NCBI RefSeq assembly: GCF_020037015.1
Contig: NZ_JAIQDE010000047.1
Location: forward strand, 1 to 41,332
From: Corallococcus sp. AS-1-6
Lineage (GTDB): Bacteria; Myxococcota; Myxococcia; Myxococcales; Myxococcaceae
Direction of reading: 5' to 3'
Length of the DNA: 41,332 nt
Below the pieces are notes generated by a model, which was not told the DNA's origin, ran no database searches, and was given only the letters and a program-made list of their open reading frames with translations. The stretch's first letter is position 1, and the number at the start of each line of letters is the position of its first letter. Shown here piece after piece: positions 8,941 through 18,418 of this stretch. The translations under genes and the position numbers were made by a program.

Positions 8941-9039
8941 TGGCGGTAGGGCACGGGAATCGAACTCGCCAGGGACTGCTCTCGCAGCCCCTCACCGGTT
9001 TTGAAGACCGGGCCGGCCACCAGGTCCGGAGGCCCTACC
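8941..9039 (-). tRNA. selC: tRNA-Sec (anticodon UCA)
   Basis: Read on the minus strand, this is a 99-nt tRNA with the hallmarks of selenocysteine tRNA. The acceptor stem has 8 bp (GGTAGGGC with GCCCTACC), followed by G and an encoded CCA. The anticodon arm is CCGGT-CTTCAAA-ACCGG, giving anticodon TCA. The variable arm is very long: GGGGCTGC and GCAGTCCC form an 8-bp stem closed by a GAGA loop. The T loop is TTCGATT. E. coli selC is 95 nt. One oddity is an A-C mismatch in the T stem (GCGAG against CCCGT). It inserts selenocysteine at UGA codons together with SelA, SelB and SelD, which are not in the window. It lies 14 bases beyond the DAHP synthase gene, on the opposite strand, and 42 bases downstream of the methyltransferase end. 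Confidence 0.93.
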
Positions 9040-9081
9040 GCTTCCGATTACCGCCGCTCCGTGCCAGTCCGTCAACCACCG

Positions 9082-10050
9082 TCACGGCTTGCGCGCGAAC
9101 ACCACGGCGTATTCATCGCAGTTGAACAGCGCGGGCCACTGGAGCTGCTCCGTCGTCATGCGCATCGCCTTGTGCACATCCGCTCGCACCTGGTGCAGGG
9201 AGGTGCTCCCCGGCTTCTGCTCCAACTGCGTCATGCCCCGCAGCGCCACCAGCGCCGTGTTCACCGCCGGGTACACGTCGTCCGCGATGGACTCCACCTT
9301 CGCGTCCTGGAACCCCACCCGCCGCAGCTCCGACAGGTAGCGCTCCGTCGACCAGACGTTCTCCTCCGGGAAGGCAATCCGCCCCCGCCAGTAGCGGTAG
9401 CGCAGCCGCGCGCGGAGTCCTGCTCCAGCTTCACGGTCCGTCTTCTGCGCCATGTCCGCCATCACCAGCCTGCCTCCCGGCTTCAACACCCGGAAGGCCT
9501 CGCGCAGGAAGTCCTGCCGCGTCCGGAAGTGCATCGCGGACTCCAGCGCGAACACCACGTCGAACGCGCCCGCGGGCCCCGGCAACGCCGTGGCGGACCC
9601 CACCTCCAGACGGACCACGCCCTCCAGCCCCGTCAGCTTCACGCGCTCCCGGCCCACCTTCACCTGGTTCGGCGTGATGTTCACCCCGAGGATGCTCGCG
9701 GGCTTGAACTCCTCCGCCCACAGCAGGTCCTGGTCCGCGTACCCGAAGCCGCAGTCCAAGACGGCATCCCCGGGCCCCAGCTTCGCCGTCCTCGCCAACA
9801 GGCGCGCCATCTCCGCCTGGGCGGACCGGAACAGCTCCCCCACGCGCTCCACGTTGGTGTCGTCCACCTTCTCCACGTGCTTCCAGTAGCCCAGGTTGAT
9901 CCAGAAGGGCTCCCGGCCCGTCGTCACCCGGATGTCCCGCGGCGCCGGCAGCCCCGCCACCCAGGCCCCCGTCTCGTTCGTGTAGAAGCGCTCCGGGTCC
10001 GCCAGGAACGCACTCTTCAGCCGCGTCGCGACCTGCCTCACGTTGACCAT
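9082..10050 (-). CDS. SAM-dependent methyltransferase, class I
   Basis: This 322-residue soluble enzyme has the class I SAM-binding motif I as AVLDCGFGYADQD, an acidic residue after the next strand (LGVNITPNQ), and FDVVFALESAMHF followed by VLKPGGRLVMADM. The motif I form (GFGYADQD) and the early NLGYWKH segment resemble sugar- and polyketide-O-methyltransferases of the EryG type and sterol-like methyltransferases. A tailoring role is therefore possible, but the gene is on the opposite strand from the NRPS operon and beyond DAHP synthase and selC. The start ATG (10048-10050) has a good ribosome site, AAGGAGG, upstream on the minus strand. The substrate is unknown. Confidence 0.88.
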   Translation of the reverse strand: MVNVRQVATRLKSAFLADPERFYTNETGAWVAGLPAPRDIRVTTGREPFWINLGYWKHVEKVDDTNVERVGELFRSAQAEMARLLARTAKLGPGDAVLDCGFGYADQDLLWAEEFKPASILGVNITPNQVKVGRERVKLTGLEGVVRLEVGSATALPGPAGAFDVVFALESAMHFRTRQDFLREAFRVLKPGGRLVMADMAQKTDREAGAGLRARLRYRYWRGRIAFPEENVWSTERYLSELRRVGFQDAKVESIADDVYPAVNTALVALRGMTQLEQKPGSTSLHQVRADVHKAMRMTTEQLQWPALFNCDEYAVVFARKP

Positions 10051-10132
10051 CCCAAGCCTCCTTGGCCGTCCATCCAGTGGCCGGGACCCTAACCCGTGTC
10101 ACGGCAATTCCAGACCTGGCGTGCATGGCGGT

Positions 10133-10146
10133 TTTCACTGGTGAAA
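10133..10146. promoter_or_regulatory. Palindrome TTTCAC-TG-GTGAAA in the divergent intergenic region
   Basis: A perfect 6-bp inverted repeat with a 2-base centre lies between the divergently transcribed methyltransferase (start 10050) and the transglutaminase-like gene (start 10229). Its size and AT-rich arms in a GC-rich background fit a binding site for a dimeric regulator. No -35/-10 boxes could be assigned with confidence nearby. Confidence 0.35.
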
Positions 10147-10228
10147 GGAACAGGGCCGCTCGCCCGGCGGCCCAGGGGGCGTCTTGCCCGGCGCGTCACC
10201 CGGGCTCCATGATGAGCGCCCTTCCGCC

Positions 10229-12610
10229 ATGCGCCGAATCTTCCGCTCCGTCCTCCCGACACCGGGCTTTCTCCCCGTGTCCGTCCTGCTGTTGTGTCTG
10301 TCCTTGAGCGCGCATGCGGCGACGGCGGCGTTGCCCTTCCGGGTGGGCCCTCCCGCCAGATGGGTGAAGCCGCTTCCCATTCCCCCGGAGTCCGGCTCGA
10401 AGATCGCGGGTGACGACGAGACGAGCGTCGCCTCGCTGCTGATAGATAAACAGGTGCGCGTGTCTGGCCATTCGCGCGAGCAGTACGTGCACGCGGCCTT
10501 GAAGGTCCTCGCGCCGCGAGGCATCGACCGCGTCACGGACATCCAGCTCCGCTTCGATCCGACCTACCAGAAGCTCACCGTCCACGGCATCTGGCGCATC
10601 CGCGAGGGCCACCGCGAGGACGTCTTCCAGGCCTCCGAAGCCCGCGTCATCCAGCAGGAGGCCGAGCTCCAGAACCGGCTCTACAACGGCACCCTCTCCG
10701 TGGTGCCCTTCCTTCGCGACGTGCGCGTCGGCGACACGGTGGAGATGGCGTACTCCATCAACGGGGCCAACCCCGTCTTCGGGGGCCGCTTCTCCGACAC
10801 GGTCGTCGCGGGCCAGCCCTTCCCCGTGGTCCACTTCTCCTACCGCCTGCTGTGGCCGGAGGGGAGGGGGCGCACGCTCTTCGTCCGGGACTTCGCCGCG
10901 CCGGGGTTGACGCGCTCGGAGTCGATGCTGGACGGCGAACGGGAGATCCTCCTGGAGCGCCGCGACGTGCCCGCCGTCCGCTCCGAGGACCAGGTCCCCG
11001 GATGGCAGCCCGTCTACCCGTGGGTCCAGTTGAGCGAATACAAGGACTGGAACGACGTGGCGCGCTGGGCCTCCTCGCTCTTCCAGGTGCCCGCGCGCTC
11101 GAAGGCGCTGGAGGAGGAGGTCCGCCGGCTCGCGAAGGAGCCCACGCCCGAGGCGCGCTTCCTCGCCGCGCTGCGCTTCGTCCAGGACGAGGTCCGCTAC
11201 CTGGGCATCGAGATGGGCCCCAACTCCCACCAGCCCCATCCGCCCGACGAGGTGCTCCAGCGCCGCTTCGGCGACTGCAAGGACAAGTCCCTGCTGCTGG
11301 TGGCGCTGCTCAAGGGGCTGGGCATCGACGCGCAGCCGGCGCTCGTGAACACGAACCTCACGCGGCTGCTGGACGGCTTGCGTCCCACCTCCACCGCGTT
11401 CGACCACGCCATCGTCCGCGCCACCGTGGATGGCCGTGAGCTGTGGGTGGACCCCACGGCGACGCTGGCGCGCGGCGGACTGGACCGCTACGAGCCGCCT
11501 GCCTACGGCCGGGCCCTCATCGTCGCCCCTGGCACCACGGAGCTCTCCGTCATCCCCGCGCCCACGCTGACGGAGCCCTCCGTCTTCGTGGACGAGACAT
11601 ACGTCGCGACGAACCGCGACAGGCCGGCGACGCTCGAGGTGGTCACCACCCGCACGGGCGAGTCCGCCAACGCCATGCGCCGCATGCTCGCGAGCACGTC
11701 CCTGTCCGAGCTGTCCCGCTACTACGTCAACTACTACGCGAAGACGGACGCGAAGATCGCCGTCGAGAAGCCCATGACGGTGGATGACGACCCCGCGAAG
11801 AACGTGCTCGTCGTGCGCGAGCACTACCGCATCGAGGACTTCTGGTCCGCCGACGGCCAACGGGACTTCGCCGCGCACGGCTTGCGCGAGTACCTCAAGG
11901 AGCCGAGCTACTCCCGCCGCGCCTTTCCGCTGGAGGTGCAGCACCCCGTCTTCGCCCGTCACCGCATCACGCTGAAGGCCGATGGGTCCCTTCCCGGTGG
12001 CAAGGAGCACAGCACCGTGGACGATCCGGCCTTCCACTTCGAGTCCGACACGGGCGCCAACGGCAAGACGGTGGTGCTCGACTACCGCTACCGCAGCCTC
12101 GCGGACTCCGTCCCGCCAGAGCGCATCGCGGAGTACGTGAAGGCCGTGCGCTCCACCGAGGAGCATCGCGGCTATTACGTCCAACTCGGGAGCCGTCCCG
12201 TCCGCCGGGCCCGGCATGATCCGGCCGGTGCCTCCGGCGCCATCCTCCTGGGCGTCATCGCCACCTGCGTCCTGCTCATGTTCGCCGTCGTGAAGGGCAG
12301 TCCGCTGGAGCTCTGGCGCAAGGGCCGCGCCTGGGGCCGGCGCCGCGCCTTCGCGCGCAAGTTCGACGCCGACCACCGGGGCGACAGCGCAGGGTCCGCC
12401 ATCCCCATCACCAGCCCGCAGGAGCTGCTGTCCACGCTGGGCCGGCTGCGCTGCCCCTGTGGCGCCACCCGCGAGGCCCCACGGGACTCGCTCCGCCACG
12501 AGGCCATCATCCTGGGCGACCGCCACCTCACCCTGGTTCAGTGGCAGTGCCCCGCCTGCGCCCGAGCGCGCCGCGCCTACTTCGAGGACAAGGGCTCGCG
12601 CGCCGCCTGA
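10229..12610 (+). CDS. DUF3857 / transglutaminase-like membrane protein with C-terminal zinc-ribbon-like tail
   Basis: The start is placed at the ATG at 10229, where a signal peptide begins (hydrophobic PVSVLLLCLSLSAHAATA). An in-frame TTG at 10184 would add 15 residues before it and is less likely. The product is 793 residues. Residues about 50-250 match DUF3857. A transglutaminase-like domain follows with a complete papain-type triad: Cys350 in FGDCKDKS, His393 in FDHAI and Asp408 in LWVDPTA. Near residue 670 a hydrophobic stretch (AILLGVIATCVLLMFAVV) looks like a transmembrane helix. After it, in the presumed cytoplasm, are CPCG (about 741) and CPAC (about 774), spaced like a zinc ribbon. 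The bulk would be periplasmic. The reaction, cross-linking or amide hydrolysis of an envelope protein or peptide, is unknown. It stands alone on its strand. Confidence 0.85.
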   Translation: MRRIFRSVLPTPGFLPVSVLLLCLSLSAHAATAALPFRVGPPARWVKPLPIPPESGSKIAGDDETSVASLLIDKQVRVSGHSREQYVHAALKVLAPRGIDRVTDIQLRFDPTYQKLTVHGIWRIREGHREDVFQASEARVIQQEAELQNRLYNGTLSVVPFLRDVRVGDTVEMAYSINGANPVFGGRFSDTVVAGQPFPVVHFSYRLLWPEGRGRTLFVRDFAAPGLTRSESMLDGEREILLERRDVPAVRSEDQVPGWQPVYPWVQLSEYKDWNDVARWASSLFQVPARSKALEEEVRRLAKEPTPEARFLAALRFVQDEVRYLGIEMGPNSHQPHPPDEVLQRRFGDCKDKSLLLVALLKGLGIDAQPALVNTNLTRLLDGLRPTSTAFDHAIVRATVDGRELWVDPTATLARGGLDRYEPPAYGRALIVAPGTTELSVIPAPTLTEPSVFVDETYVATNRDRPATLEVVTTRTGESANAMRRMLASTSLSELSRYYVNYYAKTDAKIAVEKPMTVDDDPAKNVLVVREHYRIEDFWSADGQRDFAAHGLREYLKEPSYSRRAFPLEVQHPVFARHRITLKADGSLPGGKEHSTVDDPAFHFESDTGANGKTVVLDYRYRSLADSVPPERIAEYVKAVRSTEEHRGYYVQLGSRPVRRARHDPAGASGAILLGVIATCVLLMFAVVKGSPLELWRKGRAWGRRRAFARKFDADHRGDSAGSAIPITSPQELLSTLGRLRCPCGATREAPRDSLRHEAIILGDRHLTLVQWQCPACARARRAYFEDKGSRAA

Positions 12611-12613
12611 CGC

Positions 12614-12919
12614 CTACTGGCAGATGCCCGGGCAGTCCGCGCTGCCCCCGGGCTGGCACGTGTCGGTCGGATCATCCACGCAGGTGTTCCCGGACACGTT
12701 CCCCGCGCAGCCCCCGAAGAGCCCGCCGCAGCACTCCACGTACCCCTCCGGCACGTCACACGGCGTGGGGAAGGACTTGCACGTCTCGGTGTCCGAGCGC
12801 GCGAACACCACCACCTGCGGACATGTGCGCGGCCCTTCGTCGTCGCCGCCGCCCAGGCAGCCCGTCAGGCCCAGCACCGCCATCAGCCCCAGCTTCGTCC
12901 ATGCATGCATGGCGCGCAT
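12614..12919 (-). CDS. Small Cys-rich lipoprotein
   Basis: This predicted lipoprotein has about 101 residues. The start at 12919 (MRAMHAW) gives a short basic end, a hydrophobic stretch and the lipobox LTGC. The frame is open further upstream to 12961 but would then overlap the upstream gene. The mature part begins GGGDDE and holds ten further cysteines, including a CC pair and the ending CPGICQ, which suggests a disulfide-bonded extracytoplasmic domain. I do not recognise a named family. It lies 20 bases after the TPR-zincin gene on the same strand, so the two probably form one transcript. The function is unknown. Confidence 0.65.
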   Translation of the reverse strand: MRAMHAWTKLGLMAVLGLTGCLGGGDDEGPRTCPQVVVFARSDTETCKSFPTPCDVPEGYVECCGGLFGGCAGNVSGNTCVDDPTDTCQPGGSADCPGICQ

Positions 12920-12939
12920 CAGGGCAGGGGAGAACGGCG

Positions 12940-14013
12940 CTAGTCCAGCCCCCGCTCCCACAGGTCGTCTTCATCCAGACCCATCAGGTGCCCGACCTCG
13001 TGCATCACCGTGATGCCAATCTGTTCGATCAGCTCCTCGCGGGTGCGCGCGAAACGCTCCAGGTTCCGCTGGTACAGCACGATGGAGGGCGGGAAGTGAT
13101 CCGCCGCGTCCATCACGCTGCGCTCGCCCACCGGCGTGCCCCGGAACACCCCCAGGATGCACGGCGACAGCGGCGGCTGCTGACCCAGCAGGTCCTCATC
13201 CGACGGCAGGTCCTCCACCGCCAGCGTCACATTGTCCATGTACTGCTTCACCTGCGAGGGCAGGGCGCGCATCGCGTCCTCCACCGCGCGGTCGAACGCC
13301 GCCTCCTCCAGGGCCACCGGCGGCGGCAGCTCCTCCGGCGCCAGCGCCTGCGCCCGCAGGAAGCGCCGCTTCGCCTCCTTCGCGTCCCCGCGCCGCTCCG
13401 CGATGAGCCCCAGGTAGTGGTGCGCCCAGGCCTCGTCCGGCGCGTCCTTCAGCACCCGCTCGAAGGCCTCCTGCGCGGGCGGGAAGCGGCACAACTCGAA
13501 CAGCGCGATGCCCCGCTCCAACTGCGCGTCCGGAGAGCGCGGCATGTGCGTCAGCGCCTGGTCCAATATCTTCAGCGCGGACTCGCATTCCCCCAACTGG
13601 TTGAGGCCCATGCCCTCCAGGAGGAGGAACTCGTAGACGAGCTCCACGTCGTCGGCGCGCTGCGCCAGCTTCCGCCCCCGGCCGCACCACTCCAGCCCCT
13701 CCTCCACCGCCTCGCGGTCCTCGCCGGTGCGGCACACGAGGAACTCCGCCGCGCCAAAGAGGATCTCCAGGTCTTCCGGGGCCACCTTGAGGGCCGCGCC
13801 GTAGGCCTTGCCGGCGTCCTCCAGGCGGCCCACCTCCACCAGCGCGGCGGCCCGGTAGTGCAGGGCTTCTGGTGAATCCGGAACGTCCCGGAGCAGGGCG
13901 TCAGCGCTGGCGAGCGCGGCCTCGAAGTCCCTCGCCTCGAAGGCGTCCGCCACCCCCTCCAGCCGCGCGTCCACGTCCCGCGCCTCCCCTTGCTTCGCCG
14001 TGCGCTTCGCCAT
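12940..14013 (-). CDS. TPR-repeat protein with C-terminal zincin-like metalloprotease domain
   Basis: The protein has 357 residues. Residues about 20-235 consist of tetratricopeptide-like helical pairs (for example LASADALLRDVPDSPEALHY). The last 120 residues match the small zincin-like family PF06262 (formerly DUF1025): VLYQRNLERFA, then MHEVGHLMGLDEDD, giving H338-E339-x2-H342 and acidic residues at 347-350, right at the C terminus as usual in that family. Stand-alone members are about 120-150 residues, so the TPR half is an addition, probably for protein binding. No signal peptide is seen, so it is likely cytoplasmic. Peptidase activity of this family is, to my knowledge, largely unproven. 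Confidence 0.85.
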   Translation of the reverse strand: MAKRTAKQGEARDVDARLEGVADAFEARDFEAALASADALLRDVPDSPEALHYRAAALVEVGRLEDAGKAYGAALKVAPEDLEILFGAAEFLVCRTGEDREAVEEGLEWCGRGRKLAQRADDVELVYEFLLLEGMGLNQLGECESALKILDQALTHMPRSPDAQLERGIALFELCRFPPAQEAFERVLKDAPDEAWAHHYLGLIAERRGDAKEAKRRFLRAQALAPEELPPPVALEEAAFDRAVEDAMRALPSQVKQYMDNVTLAVEDLPSDEDLLGQQPPLSPCILGVFRGTPVGERSVMDAADHFPPSIVLYQRNLERFARTREELIEQIGITVMHEVGHLMGLDEDDLWERGLD

Positions 14014-14101
14014 TCGGGCAGGCAGCTAAGAAGCCGCCCTTCGCGTTGTCAACGACCGGCGTCGCTGTTACCTTCCAGCGCCCCGTTTCGGCCCAAACCC
14101 C

Positions 14102-14458
14102 GTGAACATCCTGGTCGTCGACGACGATTACGAGCTGTGCACCATGCTCTCTCGCTACCTGGAGATGCATGGCTACACCGTGTTCTCGGCGTCGGACGCG
14201 CTCCAGGCCCTGGACATCATGGAGCGCCACCCCGTGGGGCTGGTCATCACCGACTACCTGATGCCCCACCTGGACGGCATCCACTTCACGGAGATGCTGA
14301 AGGCGGACCCCCGCTTCCAGAACATCTCCGTCCTGATGATGACCGCCAGCACGGACGCCAACATCTCCGACCGGGGCCTGCGCAAGGGCGTCGCCATCAC
14401 CCTGCAGAAGCCCCTGGACATGGGGCAACTGCTCAACCTCGTGCGCTTCGCGGAGTAG
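14102..14458 (+). CDS. Single-domain response regulator (CheY-like receiver)
   Basis: This 118-residue protein is almost entirely one receiver domain. It shows the acidic cluster VVDDD at the N terminus, the phosphoacceptor Asp in VITDYLMP, the conserved Thr in MMTAS and the conserved Lys in LQKPL. There is no output domain, so it must act by phosphorylation-dependent binding or as a phosphate relay. The start is GTG at 14102; no better ATG exists upstream in frame. It is divergent from the TPR-zincin gene and lies upstream of the groEL promoter. Its partner kinase is not identifiable here; the hybrid kinase beyond groEL is one candidate. Confidence 0.88.
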   Translation: MNILVVDDDYELCTMLSRYLEMHGYTVFSASDALQALDIMERHPVGLVITDYLMPHLDGIHFTEMLKADPRFQNISVLMMTASTDANISDRGLRKGVAITLQKPLDMGQLLNLVRFAE

Positions 14459-14536
14459 GTCCTTCCCGGGCGTCCCGGGCCCCCCACCCGGGCGGGCCGG
14501 AAGGCGTCCTCAGGCCCACACGCCTGCCCCTTTCCG

Positions 14537-14564
14537 TTGACATCGTCGATGCGACCCTTATGTT
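14537..14564 (+). promoter_or_regulatory. Sigma70-type promoter of groEL
   Basis: A perfect -35 box TTGACA (14537-14542) is followed after 16 bases by TATGTT (14559-14564) as -10. Transcription would start near 14571, inside the CIRCE operator. This arrangement is typical of HrcA-repressed chaperonin genes. Confidence 0.75.
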
Positions 14565-14589
14565 GGCGCTCGACATGGCCGAGTGCTAA
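14563..14589. promoter_or_regulatory. CIRCE operator (HrcA binding site) upstream of groEL
   Basis: TTGGCGCTC (14563-14571), a 9-base spacer, then GAGTGCTAA (14581-14589). The established CIRCE consensus is TTAGCACTC-N9-GAGTGCTAA, so the right arm is perfect and the left arm differs at two positions. It overlaps the end of the -10 box and the expected start site. HrcA bound here should repress groEL until heat shock. Confidence 0.92.
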
Positions 14590-16281
<1,692 letters not shown>

Positions 16282-16317
16282 GCCGGCATCCAGGCTCCGT
16301 AGTGCCGTAGGGTTTTT

Positions 16318-16368
16318 CCGGCCCCGGTGGGCCTCGCGAGAGCGGGGCGCCCGGGGCCGGAGTCTTTT
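16318..16368 (+). terminator. Rho-independent terminator of groEL
   Basis: CCGGCCCCGG (16318-16327) and CCGGGGCCGG (16351-16360) form a perfect 10-bp stem around a 23-base loop, followed by AGTCTTTT. It lies 36 bases after the groEL stop and reaches the last codon of the convergent kinase gene. Confidence 0.8.
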
Positions 16369-17897
16369 CAGGAGGCGGTCTTCTTGAAGGCCAGGGCCAG
16401 CTCGCGGCTGAGCGCCGGGGTGTCGGAGAGCAGCTTGGGCAGGCACGCGGCGGCCCCGGCGCGCAGCGACGCCAGCGCCGTCTCCATGGTGAGGTGCTCC
16501 GCCAGGACGACGAAGGGCGCGCCCTGGCTCAGGCCCCGGGCCAGCTCCAGCGCCTTCTTGCCGTAGGCCGGCGCGAAGTCCCACGACACCACCACACCCA
16601 CGGGCGGCTCCAGGGTGGCCACCTCCGCGCCCGCGATGATGCGCGCCTCCAGCCCCAGCAGCGACAGCGCCTCTGAAATCAGCCGCGCGGTGGCCGGGTT
16701 GTCCTCCAGCACGTCCACCCGGCGCACGCCAGCGCTGGGGGCGGGGACAGGCGGCGCGGACGGTGTGTACAGCGCCTGCCGCAGCAGCGCGCGCACCTGG
16801 CGGATGTCGTCGAAGGGCTTGAGCAGGTAGTCCACCACGCCCAACTGGAGCGCCTGCTGCGTCGTCACCAGCGAGGGGTAGCCCGTCATCAGGATGACGC
16901 GCGACGCGGGGTCCAGCTTGCGCGCGTGCTGGGCCAGCTCCAGGCCGGAGATGCCGGGCAGGTTCTTGTCCGTGACGATGAGGTCCACGCGCGACGCGCG
17001 GAGGATTTCGAGCGCGGCCTCGCCCGTGGCCGCTTCGATGACCTCGCACTCCTTCACCATCAGGTCCTTGAAGACCATCCGGATGATGCCCTCGTCGTCC
17101 ACCACCAGCAGGCGCTTGCGCGGCGGGCGCGGCGCGTCCGTGGGCGGGAAGAGCACGCGGAACACCGTGGCCGGGGGCGGCACCTCGCGCAGCGTCGTGG
17201 GCGGCACCAGCGCAATCTGCGCCTGGTGCTCCTGCGCGATGCGCCGGCAGACGGCGAGCCCCAGGCCCGTGCCGCGCTTGCTGGCGGAGACGTAGGGCTC
17301 GAAGATGCGCGTCTTGAGCTCGTCCGGGATGCCCGGTCCCCAGTCGGCCACGTAGAGGGCCGCGGAGTCGCCCTCGCGCGCGAGCGTCACCTTCACGCGG
17401 CCCCGGCCGGACATGGCGTCGCGGGCGTTGTTGAGCAGGTTGAGCGTGAGCTGCTCAATCAGCCGCGCGTTGCCCTGGATGGTGAGGTCCTCGGGGGCCT
17501 CCACCTCCAGGGAGATGCGCGCCGAGTCCGGGTTGACGCTGAACACCTTCGCCGCCGCCCAGATGGGCGCGGCCAGGGACAGCCGCTGCTGCGGGGCCGG
17601 CCGCTCGCTGGCCAGGCGGATGAAGTCGGAGACGATCTGCTCCATCCGCTCCACCTGCGCGAGCAGCAGCTTCAGCGGGCCGCTGGAGCCTCCCTCCTCG
17701 GCCAGCAACTGGGCGTAGGCCTTCGCGCCCAGGAGGGGCTGGCGCAGCTCGTGGAGGACCTCCGCGGCGACCTGGTGGGTGTGGGCGTTGGCGCGTTGCA
17801 GCGCCACGGCCGCGAGCCGTGCCTTCTCCAGGTCCCCCGCGTCCAGGGCCTGGAGCAGTTGCGCGAGCGGCGAGGGGGTCTCCATGCGCGGGAGCAT
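16368..17897 (-). CDS. Hybrid histidine kinase with one intact and one degenerate receiver domain
   Basis: The protein is 509 residues with no transmembrane segment, so it is cytoplasmic. The phospho-acceptor histidine is H49 in VLHELRQPL. The ATPase domain has NLLNNARDA, DWGPGIPDE and GTGLGLAVC. A first receiver (about 262-378) is complete: DD at 267-268, D310 in IVTDKNLP, T338 and K360. A second receiver-like domain (about 393-505) keeps ED near its start and a lysine (K488), but the phosphoacceptor region reads VVSWDFAP, so the aspartate seems to be replaced by Trp. It is probably a pseudo-receiver. A second ATG at 17885 is an alternative start. It converges on groEL and is divergent from encC. 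Confidence 0.88.
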   Translation of the reverse strand: MLPRMETPSPLAQLLQALDAGDLEKARLAAVALQRANAHTHQVAAEVLHELRQPLLGAKAYAQLLAEEGGSSGPLKLLLAQVERMEQIVSDFIRLASERPAPQQRLSLAAPIWAAAKVFSVNPDSARISLEVEAPEDLTIQGNARLIEQLTLNLLNNARDAMSGRGRVKVTLAREGDSAALYVADWGPGIPDELKTRIFEPYVSASKRGTGLGLAVCRRIAQEHQAQIALVPPTTLREVPPPATVFRVLFPPTDAPRPPRKRLLVVDDEGIIRMVFKDLMVKECEVIEAATGEAALEILRASRVDLIVTDKNLPGISGLELAQHARKLDPASRVILMTGYPSLVTTQQALQLGVVDYLLKPFDDIRQVRALLRQALYTPSAPPVPAPSAGVRRVDVLEDNPATARLISEALSLLGLEARIIAGAEVATLEPPVGVVVSWDFAPAYGKKALELARGLSQGAPFVVLAEHLTMETALASLRAGAAACLPKLLSDTPALSRELALAFKKTAS

Positions 17898-18013
17898 GAC
17901 GGAGGCGGGTGTTCACGCGCAACGCACCCCCCGCGGGATTCGGTTGACCGCGCTCGCGGCCGAACGGATGCTCACGCACGCCCTCCAGCCCGGCCCTGGT
18001 CGCCGAGGTCCTC

Positions 18014-18403
18014 ATGCCGCAGACGAACCCGTTCCACTCGCTGGTGCCCCGGAAGCTGACGGACTCCGAACTGGCCCGCTCCATCCGGCTCAACATCGAG
18101 GCGGAGCTGGACGCCATCAACCTCTACGCCGCGCACCTGGACGCGACGGACAACGAGGAGGCGAAGGCCATCCTGCGGCACGTCATGGACGAGGAGCGCG
18201 AGCACGCGGCCCTCTTCTGGCAGCTCATCGCGCGGTTGGATCCGGAGCAGGCCCAGCACGACCGCGAGGCGTCCCAGAAGTACCGCCTCATCACCACCGG
18301 CGCGTCCCACGAGGAGGTGGAGGCGGTGGGTGAGGGCGGTGGCAGCGCGCCCGCGGAGGTGGAGCTGCCCAAGCGCCTCACCGTGGGCAGCCTGCGCAAG
18401 TAG
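18014..18403 (+). CDS. encC: Encapsulin-targeted ferritin-like cargo protein (EncC-like)
   Basis: This is a 129-residue helical iron-binding protein. E31 (IEAELDA) and E61-x2-H64 (EEREHAA) correspond to the Glu, Glu and His ligands of encapsulated ferritins, which work as dimers in a decamer-like ring and oxidise Fe(II) inside the encapsulin shell. The C terminus, after an Ala/Gly/Pro/Glu linker, is LPKRLTVGSLRK, matching the LTVGSL(R/K) peptide that docks cargo inside the M. xanthus EncA nanocompartment (established knowledge). The shell gene is not in this window, consistent with M. xanthus, where encC lies apart from encA-encB. A GAGG ribosome site precedes the ATG. The likely role is iron storage and oxidative-stress protection. 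Confidence 0.92.
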   Translation: MPQTNPFHSLVPRKLTDSELARSIRLNIEAELDAINLYAAHLDATDNEEAKAILRHVMDEEREHAALFWQLIARLDPEQAQHDREASQKYRLITTGASHEEVEAVGEGGGSAPAEVELPKRLTVGSLRK

Positions 18404-18418
18404 CGCGCGGCCCGCTCC

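Noticed and set aside
8927..9081. Selenoprotein gene by UGA read-through next to selC
   Set aside because: The TGA stops of neighbouring genes are followed by non-coding sequence or the tRNA itself, with no conserved continuation or SECIS-like hairpin.
10196..12526. 776-codon open frame on the minus strand
   Set aside because: It is antisense to the transglutaminase-like gene, which has a signal peptide and catalytic triad; the antisense product has no recognisable domain.
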